Shown: positions 1 to 4,631 of the stretch, piece by piece | Layout of the letters: each line of letters starts with the position of its first letter | Position numbering within the stretch: the first letter of the stretch is position 1 | Assembly: GCA_018830745.1 (NCBI GenBank) | Contig: JAHJRU010000193.1 | Span: 1-10,379, forward strand | DNA: 10,379 nt | Source: Chloroflexota bacterium | GTDB lineage: Bacteria; Chloroflexota; Dehalococcoidia; Dehalococcoidales; JAHJRU01 | Direction: 5' to 3' | The notes under the pieces: model-generated | What the model was told of the DNA's origin: nothing | Seen by the model: the letters and a program-made list of their open reading frames with translations, nothing else | Database searches by the model: none | Translations under genes and position numbers: made by a program

Positions 1-750
1 AATATGCCCGTCCTTGCAGGGGAGTGTACAGAAGGAGTCGTTCCAGTGGCGGCTTCCCTGTCTTCTGGAGACTGTTCCTTCATGGAAATAGCGCACCATC
101 ACGTGCTCCAGGGTGGCGGCTACCGCCTCCTGCATTGAGATGTCAATATGCTGGCCGCGGCTGCTCTGTTTTCGCTGGCGCAGGGCGAGTAGAATGCCGG
201 TGGCGGCAAAGAGAGAAGACAGGTAATAAGGCTGCTGTCCGTAGGGTTTAAGGGGAGGGGTATCCGGGGCACCGCAAACAGACATCTGGCCCCCCGTGGC
301 GGAGGCAACTATATCACATGAGTGGTATTCTCGGTGGGGCCCATCCTGCCCGAAGCCAGTGACCGAAGCCATAATGAGCCCGGGGTTTAGTTCACTGAGT
401 GCCTGGTAGCCCGCCCCCAGTTTATCGAGGTAGCCCGGGGGGAAGCTTTCTACCACTACGTCCGCGTTTTGAGCCAGGCGGCGGAAAATCTGCTGCCCCT
501 CTTCGCTGTCAAGATTCAGGGTTATGCCCAGCTTACCGGTGTTATGGTACCAGAAAGACAGGCTTTTCTCCGGATGCAGCCTGTTTCCCCAAAAGGGACC
601 CACTGTCCTGGATGTATCCCCGCCCGGTCTCTCAATCTTAAAGACCTCAGCTCCCATGTCAGCCAGGAGCTTGCTGCAGAAAGAGGCTTTCTCATCAGCC
701 AGGTCCAGAATTCGCCGTCCGCTCAGCGCCTTTTTGTCTTCCTGCTCCAT
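1..750 (-). CDS. Family III CoA-transferase (CaiB/BaiF-like), 3' end cut by window edge
   Basis: The first 250 codons of a CaiB/BaiF family III CoA-transferase are read; members are usually about 400 residues, so roughly the last 150 lie beyond base 1. The family moves CoA between carboxylic acids in the cytoplasm. Seen: the N-terminal Rossmann part LSGRRILDLADEK (9-21), KLLADMGAEVFKIERPGGD (27-45), NLDSEEGQQIF (79-89), NADVVVESFPPGYLDKLG (95-112), TGFGQDGPH (131-139) and the helix segment TGILLALRQRK ending SSRGQHIDISMQEA (197-209). At the position where formyl-CoA transferase carries its catalytic Asp, 10 residues before the G of TGILLAL, this protein has Tyr175 (YYLSS). Start: ATG at 750 with TGAGG about 6 bases upstream; the frame is closed by TAA at 786-784. 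It is the last visible gene of the acyl-CoA operon, 33 bases after a desulforedoxin-like gene. The family call is firm; substrate and activity are unknown. Confidence 0.9.
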   Translation of the reverse strand, partial: MEQEDKKALSGRRILDLADEKASFCSKLLADMGAEVFKIERPGGDTSRTVGPFWGNRLHPEKSLSFWYHNTGKLGITLNLDSEEGQQIFRRLAQNADVVVESFPPGYLDKLGAGYQALSELNPGLIMASVTGFGQDGPHREYHSCDIVASATGGQMSVCGAPDTPPLKPYGQQPYYLSSLFAATGILLALRQRKQSSRGQHIDISMQEAVAATLEHVMVRYFHEGTVSRRQGSRHWNDSFCTLPCKDGHI

Positions 751-783
751 GTATGCCTCAAGCCGTGGTTCTGGGATGCAACC

Positions 784-924
784 TTAGTCTGAGGAAGGCA
801 GGGGTTTGGGTTCCTGGAGAGCCATTTCTTTGTCGCAGCAGATGATGGTACCGTCACCGGCTTTGGTGCAGAGCACTTCCGTGCCACAAACCTCGCATTT
901 AAATCTCTTGCCTAATTGGTTCAT
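784..924 (-). CDS. Desulforedoxin-like small iron protein, copy 1 (46 aa)
   Basis: This 46-residue protein starts MNQLGKRFKCEVCGTEVLC. It has CEVC (10-13) and a vicinal CC (28-29), followed by an acidic, proline-containing tail. The order CxxC, a 13-15 residue Gly-rich linker, then CC matches desulforedoxin and the N-terminal domain of desulfoferrodoxin, where the four Cys bind one Fe(SCys)4 centre. An extra Cys (C19) lies between the pairs. The ATG at 924 follows AAGGGG at about 8 bases. The gene lies 43 bases after its paralogue (stop at 968) and 33 bases before the CoA-transferase start, in the same frame as the latter but separated from it by a TAA. A cytoplasmic electron-transfer or structural role is likely; no partner can be named. 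The gene is too short for many gene callers but the motif is convincing. Confidence 0.82.
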   Translation of the reverse strand: MNQLGKRFKCEVCGTEVLCTKAGDGTIICCDKEMALQEPKPLPSSD

Positions 925-967
925 CTACATATCCCCTTCAAAATATCAGGCTATTTATTATGCGTTA

Positions 968-1093
968 TTAGTTGCTCCCCTTAATCTCCGTTGGTTGCCC
1001 GCAGCACTTAAGGGCTCCTTCGCCGGGTCGGGTAACGATGAACTCGGAGCCGCATTTTTTGCAGATATACCTCTTGCCTACCTGGTTAGCCAT
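968..1093 (-). CDS. Desulforedoxin-like small iron protein, copy 2 (41 aa)
   Basis: This 41-residue protein starts MANQVGKRYICKKCGSEF. It carries CKKC (11-14), the linker RPGEGALK, then CC followed by GQP (30-34), very close to the desulforedoxin pattern of CxxCG, GG, CCG. The paralogue at 784-924 shares NQ-GKR, the CxxCG block, a Gly-Glu/Asp-Gly turn and the CC pair, so the two probably arose by tandem duplication. The ribosome binding site is near perfect (GAGGAGGAATA directly before ATG at 1093), which argues for real and probably strong translation. The 93 bases before it (1094-1186) contain an AT-rich TAATAT stretch that could be a weak -10 box, but no convincing -35. An Fe(Cys)4 centre is expected by family; its role beside enoyl-CoA hydratases is unknown. 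Confidence 0.85.
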   Translation of the reverse strand: MANQVGKRYICKKCGSEFIVTRPGEGALKCCGQPTEIKGSN

Positions 1094-1186
1094 TATTCCT
1101 CCTCAGATATATTATTCGAGTTAGCAGCGTCCCGGAATCAGGACTCGGCGTACTGCTCCCGAGCATTCTCTTAAGCCTCAGGCCTG

Positions 1187-1927
1187 CTAGTGCGTTTGCC
1201 GTCTGCGGTTTTTAAACGCCTGGCCCGCAATCCTCCTCTCCAATTCTAAACCCTCTGCCAGTGGTAAGTCCAGCCCTCTGACTACTGCCTGCTTCGCCAG
1301 CCTGACAGCGTTTTGGTCAAGGCTGGCTATTTTTCGGGCCATTTCTTCGGCTGCGGGCAGGAGTTCAGCCCGGGGCACTACCAGATTGACCAGGCCAATA
1401 GCGCAGGCTTCTTCGGCATCAATGCGGCGGGCGGTGAGCAATATCTCCAGAGCCTGGGCTCGCCCCACCACGCGCGGCAGGGTCTGGGTACCTCCAGCCG
1501 CCGGTATGATGCCCAGTTCCACTTCGGGGAACCCGAATTGGGCGTCGTCGGCGGCGATACGCAGGTCGCAGCATAAAGCCAGCTCCAGTCCCGACCCCAG
1601 GACATATCCGTGCAGGGCGGCAATAATGGGCTGGGGCAGGCTGAGGAAGAGTCCCCAGACATCTCGCTCCCAGCGTATCTGACGGGCGATAACCGGAGAA
1701 GGGGCGGTGAGGAACTCGCTCAGGTCTGCCCCGGCGCAAAACGCCTTGTCGCCGGCCCCTTTGATGATAACTGCCGCTACCTCGGCATCGTCTTTAATGG
1801 CACCCAAAATCTGATACATATCATCCCGCATCTGGGTATTGAAGCTGTTTAGAACTTCAGGGCGATTGAGCGTGATGTAGGCCATGCTTTCGTTTTTCTC
1901 GTAAATTACGGTCTGGAAGCTTCCCAT
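1187..1927 (-). CDS. Enoyl-CoA hydratase/isomerase family protein 1
   Basis: This is a crotonase-fold protein of 246 residues that would hydrate or isomerise a CoA thioester in the cytoplasm. Seen: ITLNRPEVLNSFN (18-30), the first oxyanion-hole loop FCAGADLSEF (63-72), the second in GYVLGSGLELALCCDLRIA (107-125), and FPEVELGIIPAAGGTQTLPR (133-152). Both general acid/base glutamates of classical enoyl-CoA hydratase are present (E115 and E135), so hydratase activity is plausible. The C-terminus is odd: after GQAFK the frame runs NRRRQTH and stops, lacking the usual EG..FLEKR.P tail that the neighbouring paralogue has. Removing one A from the run of five near 1211-1215 gives TADGKRTSRPEA and a stop at 1171, which looks more family-like at first, so an indel is possible. 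The start ATG at 1927 lies 3 bases after the upstream paralogue's stop, with AAAGGA in that gene's last codons. Confidence 0.92.
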   Translation of the reverse strand: MGSFQTVIYEKNESMAYITLNRPEVLNSFNTQMRDDMYQILGAIKDDAEVAAVIIKGAGDKAFCAGADLSEFLTAPSPVIARQIRWERDVWGLFLSLPQPIIAALHGYVLGSGLELALCCDLRIAADDAQFGFPEVELGIIPAAGGTQTLPRVVGRAQALEILLTARRIDAEEACAIGLVNLVVPRAELLPAAEEMARKIASLDQNAVRLAKQAVVRGLDLPLAEGLELERRIAGQAFKNRRRQTH

Positions 1928-1930
1928 GCT

Positions 1931-2683
1931 TTACGTTCCTTTGAATTCAGGCGGCCTCTTTTCGAGGAAAGAGGTTATGCCCTCGGTACGGTCCCGGGTT
2001 GTCTGCAGTATGGCATAGAGGTCGCTCTCAAGCCGTAGTCCCTGTTCCAAGGTCAACTCCGAGCCCTTCATTATGGCCTCTTTGGAGTATCTCAGGGCAA
2101 GAGGGGCGCTGGAGGCTATTCGCTGCGCTACTTCATCCACTGTTGATGATAGCTCTGGCGGCGGGATAACTTTATTGACCAGGCCAAGCTGACGCGCTTC
2201 CGCAGCACTTATGGATTCCCCCAGAAGAATCATCTCCAGGGCTCTGGCTCTGCCGATAAGCCGGGGGAGACGCTGTGTGCCTCCGTCACGCGGAATGAGC
2301 CCGGAGGCGATTTCGGGCAGGCCCAGGCGGGCAGTTTCGGCGGCAATTCTCAGGTCGCAGGCCAGAGCCAGCTCAAGGCCCTGACCCAGGGCATCACCAT
2401 TGATAGCCGCGATAACCGGGCAGTTGAGTTTGTCCACCGGCGTAGCTACTGACCACAACGCTATTTCCTCCGAGTGGCTACCCCAGTCTGTGCCCGCCGA
2501 GAAAGTCTCTCCCGCCCCGGTAATGATAACCACCCTGATTTCCTGGTCCTGGTTGATTTCAGAGCAGAGGTCAGCCATTGCTCCAGCCAACTCCATATTA
2601 ATGGCATTGTTGGCTTCGGGACGGTTTAGCGTGACAACACCGATTTGCCCCACCTTTTCAAAAATTAGTGTCTGGCTGGACAT
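1931..2683 (-). CDS. Enoyl-CoA hydratase/isomerase family protein 2
   Basis: This is a complete 250-residue crotonase-family protein and the first gene of the minus-strand acyl-CoA operon. Seen: VTLNRPEANNAIN (17-29), an oxyanion-hole loop TFSAGTDWGSH (60-70), GDALGQGLELALACDLRIA (96-114), LPEIASGLIPRDGGTQRLPR (122-141), and the normal family C-terminus with TEGITSFLEKRPPEF. Both hydratase glutamates are present (E104 and E124). The first oxyanion loop reads AGTDW rather than the common AGAD, and PRDGG replaces the usual PGAGG, so substrate preference probably differs from copy 1. ATG at 2683 is preceded by GAAGG at about 7 bases. The coupling to copy 1 (3-base gap) suggests they act in one pathway, perhaps on successive intermediates or as unlike subunits; that is inference. 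Confidence 0.93.
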   Translation of the reverse strand: MSSQTLIFEKVGQIGVVTLNRPEANNAINMELAGAMADLCSEINQDQEIRVVIITGAGETFSAGTDWGSHSEEIALWSVATPVDKLNCPVIAAINGDALGQGLELALACDLRIAAETARLGLPEIASGLIPRDGGTQRLPRLIGRARALEMILLGESISAAEARQLGLVNKVIPPPELSSTVDEVAQRIASSAPLALRYSKEAIMKGSELTLEQGLRLESDLYAILQTTRDRTEGITSFLEKRPPEFKGT

Positions 2684-2730
2684 TGTTTACCTTCTATTAG
2701 CCTCTCAGCTTTTTTGCCAGTGTAGCCTGT

Positions 2731-2759
2731 ATTTTACTGCCATTCATAGTAAAAGACAA
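2731..2759 (-). promoter_or_regulatory. Putative sigma70 promoter of the acyl-CoA operon
   Basis: Read on the minus strand, TTGTCT (2759-2754) and TAAAAT (2736-2731) are separated by exactly 17 bases. They lie about 50 bases before the ATG of the first enoyl-CoA hydratase (2683). Both boxes are one or two changes from consensus and the spacing is ideal. No other promoter-like pair of this quality was seen in front of that gene. Confidence 0.55.
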
Positions 2760-2797
2760 TAATGGTGTAGCGCATTATGATAACGGGGCAGTCCTGG

Positions 2798-2806
2798 TGG
2801 TATAAT
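2798..2806 (+). promoter_or_regulatory. Extended -10 element (TGGTATAAT), upstream copy
   Basis: TGG plus a perfect TATAAT at 2801-2806 forms an extended -10 without a good -35 box. The same nonamer occurs again at 2840-2848, 42 bases downstream, in front of the TauE/SafE gene. It could be a second, upstream promoter for that gene or half of a repeated operator. Confidence 0.35.
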
Positions 2807-2820
2807 ATCGCCTTATGGAT

Positions 2821-2848
2821 TTGCCATTATCCAGCTTTCTGGTATAAT
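2821..2848 (+). promoter_or_regulatory. Putative sigma70 promoter of the TauE/SafE gene
   Basis: TTGCCA (2821-2826), a 16-base spacer and TATAAT (2843-2848) with an upstream TGG form a strong sigma70-type promoter. A start of transcription near 2855 would leave a leader of about 30 bases, which contains AAGGAGGG at 2868-2875, 8 bases before the ATG at 2884. Confidence 0.65.
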
Positions 2849-2883
2849 TCGGGCATACTTGAACCAAAAGGAGGGCAGTCACC

Positions 2884-3701
2884 ATGATTGACCCGGGCCT
2901 CTGGTTTATGTTTCTGGTGGGCATCGGCATTGCTACCATTGCCATGATGGCTGGCATCGGCGGTGCGGTCCTGTTTGCCCCTTTTTTTATGCTGGTGTTG
3001 AGACTGGACCCGCTGATTGCCCTGGGCGCCGGACTGGTCATCGAATTTTTTGGCTTCTCCAGCGGTGTAGTTGGTTACTGGCGCAAAAAGGAAATTGACT
3101 TTGATATTGTAAGGAAGATAATTATTTTTACCGTTCCGGCCACGGCAGCCGGTATTCTCCTGGGAAGGGTAATCCCTGCCTCCAGTTTGCAGATAATGCT
3201 GGCGCTGTTGCTCTTCTATCTCGCATATCAGTTCCTGTTCGCCGGAAAGGAATGTATACCCAAGGACCCCCGTTGCACCGGAGTCAGCGGTATCAGTGGC
3301 GAGCCGTTGGTAAACGGGGTGACCAGGTTCACCAGTGCCATTGGAGGATTGCTAATTGGCATGATATCTGCCGGGCTGGGCGAAATCAATGAGTTGAACT
3401 TTCTCAAAAGAATGAGGCTTCCGGTGGCTACGGCTTCCGCCACATCTGTTTTTCTGGTAGCCATGAGCGCCAGCGTTGGCTCTGTCTTCCATGCCTATTT
3501 CTTCTTCAAGAAGGGGACGCATCTATTTTTACCAATGTTATTTCCGTCCTTGTTTTCACCGTGCCGGGCGTTATCGTGGGTGCTCAGATTGGCGTTTTCC
3601 TGGCGAATAAATTAAACGCGGCTATCATGGGCAAATTCGTGGGCGTTTTATTTTCGATACTGGCCGTGCTAACGCTGCTGCTGGTTTTCCGAGTTGTCTG
3701 A
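2884..3701 (+). CDS. TauE/SafE family membrane permease, frameshifted near 3513
   Basis: This is a membrane protein of the sulfite exporter TauE/SafE family, whose members move small sulfur-containing or other organic anions across the inner membrane. From ATG 2884 (AAGGAGGG, 8-base spacing) the frame gives hydrophobic helices with AMMAGIGGAVLFAPFFM (20-36), GLVIEFFGFSSGVVGYW (50-66), and a second half starting TSAIGGLLIGMISAGLGE (150-167). A soluble loop near 121-145 carries two Cys (CIPKDPRC). After residue 211 the frame degenerates into a non-family tail and stops at 3615. Restoring one G in the run 3513-3516 opens GDASIFTNVISVLVFTVPG, then VGAQIGVFLANKLNAAIMG and a last hydrophobic helix to TGA at 3699-3701, giving 272 residues, the normal length. 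A one-base deletion, either real or a sequence error, explains this. The conserved downstream codons argue that any loss is recent. The transported solute is unknown. Confidence 0.85.
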
Positions 3702-3753
3702 TGACTATCCTTGGATTCCATGAAGCCGCTTAATCGGCACGGAGGACATCGGT

Positions 3754-3774
3754 CTTGCTTTTTGGAAAAGCAGG
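3754..3774. terminator. Stem-loop between convergent genes, possible weak bidirectional terminator
   Basis: TGCTTTT (3756-3762) pairs with AAAAGCA (3766-3772) around a 3-base loop, extendable by a G-U and a C-G pair. It sits between the convergent ends of the TauE/SafE gene (3701) and mobA (3790). There is no following T run on either strand, so terminator function is only suggested by place and symmetry. Confidence 0.3.
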
Positions 3775-3789
3775 TATGCCAGGACGACC

Positions 3790-4527
3790 CTATAAGGCGC
3801 TCGTTAACTCTTTATCGGGCCCGTCATTCGCCGCGAGCAGCTTTCTGGCACGCTCCAAATCGGCTTCGGTATTGATATTCAGGAAACTCAAATGCTCCGG
3901 GTCAAACTTATCAATTTCCTCACTCTCTACATACCTTACCCTGACCAGTTTCAGAAGCTGCAATAAGCTTAGTCTCCCGAGATTTAGCAAGTGTTCCATA
4001 GCTGCCAGGCATTCCTTCGAGTATATGGCGTGTAGCGGTTCGACCATGCCGTTAAAGCGTGGGATTACTATGTCAAAACCATCTGAGAGTTGCATCAGGT
4101 AGCTCATAAAGGCTCTGTTAAGAAAGGGCATGTCACAGGCGACGACGAGGTTGTGGAGTGAATTTGATGCTGTTAAGCCACTGTGGATTCCGCCCAATGG
4201 GCCTTTATTGGGATATATATCAGTTGTTATCTTTAGTCCGGGGAAATCATCTAACTGCGGGAGCAGTTTTTTCGCGGCGGTGACTACGGTGATTTCACCG
4301 CCATAATAGCTCAGACAGGCCAGCACACGATGCAATAGGCTGCTGTGGCCTATATTTTCGAAGGCTTTATCACGGCCAAGCCGCGTTGCCTTACCACCGG
4401 CTAAAGCAATACAGCTCATAGGGACAGTAGACGGCTCATGACCGGGCTGGGTAGAATTTCCCCTGGAATCAGGGTGCCCGTTACTGGTTACCGTACCAGT
4501 ATGTCTGACTAATTGTCTGCCTCTCAT
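3790..4527 (-). CDS. mobA: Molybdenum cofactor guanylyltransferase MobA
   Basis: MobA transfers GMP from GTP to molybdopterin to make the MGD cofactor of DMSO-reductase-family enzymes, in the cytoplasm. Numbering from the internal Met at 4419, the nucleotidyltransferase signature LAGGKATRLGRDK (6-18) is complete, followed by YPNKGPLGGIHSGL (69-82), the metal-site strand VVACDMPFL (92-100), VEPLHAIYS, and the C-terminal FLNINTEADLERA. Counted from 4419 it is 209 residues, the usual MobA size. The start is uncertain. The ATG at 4527 and a TTG at 4533 sit behind GGAAGTGA, but they add about 36-38 residues rich in Ser, Thr, Gly, Pro and His with no likeness to MobA. The ATG at 4419 fits the family but has no ribosome binding site. 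The DNA between folds into two hairpins (see 4443-4500). Gene context (MobB, TorD, molybdoenzyme) agrees with the call. Confidence 0.92.
   Translation of the reverse strand: MRGRQLVRHTGTVTSNGHPDSRGNSTQPGHEPSTVPMSCIALAGGKATRLGRDKAFENIGHSSLLHRVLACLSYYGGEITVVTAAKKLLPQLDDFPGLKITTDIYPNKGPLGGIHSGLTASNSLHNLVVACDMPFLNRAFMSYLMQLSDGFDIVIPRFNGMVEPLHAIYSKECLAAMEHLLNLGRLSLLQLLKLVRVRYVESEEIDKFDPEHLSFLNINTEADLERARKLLAANDGPDKELTSAL
4443..4500 (-). other. Two consecutive stem-loops in the mobA leader / N-terminal extension
   Basis: On the minus strand, ACTGGT (4500-4495) pairs with ACCAGT (4488-4483) around a 6-base loop. Two bases later CGGGC (4480-4476) pairs with GCCCG (4447-4443), enclosing CCCTG (4474-4470) paired with CAGGG (4465-4461) around an ATTC loop. 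The block lies just before the family-conserved MobA start (4419), within a stretch whose translation is not MobA-like. It may be a structured 5' leader. A relation to the Moco RNA motif is conceivable by context only; I cannot match its conserved core. Confidence 0.35.
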
Positions 4528-4631
4528 ATTCAAGTTTCACTTCCGTTCTGGCTCAGTCTCATTAGCACTGTGCCGCGTATTTCATGGATTACCGGACGTT
4601 CGCTTTTCAGAAAATCACTTTCGTTGCCGTA

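Noticed and set aside
24..792. Several plus-strand open frames over the left end
   Set aside because: They are antisense to the family III CoA-transferase, which has clear domain motifs; their translations look like no protein family.
806..1174. 122-codon plus-strand open frame
   Set aside because: It is antisense to the two desulforedoxin-like genes, has no ribosome binding site and no recognisable motif.
1094..1186. Short inverted repeats between enoyl-CoA hydratase 1 and desulforedoxin copy 2 as a terminator
   Set aside because: Stems are 4-5 pairs without a T run, and genes on both sides share strand and theme.
1313..1852. Plus-strand and alternate-frame open frames within enoyl-CoA hydratase 1
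   Set aside because: They are shadows caused by the G+C-rich codon pattern of the real gene; no independent start signals.
4533..4631. Open frame of about 33 codons directly after the TAG of the fusion gene (in frame), suggesting stop readthrough
   Set aside because: A stretch this long without a stop is common by chance, the NDH-2 domain is already complete before the TAG, and no readthrough or pyrrolysine signal is visible.
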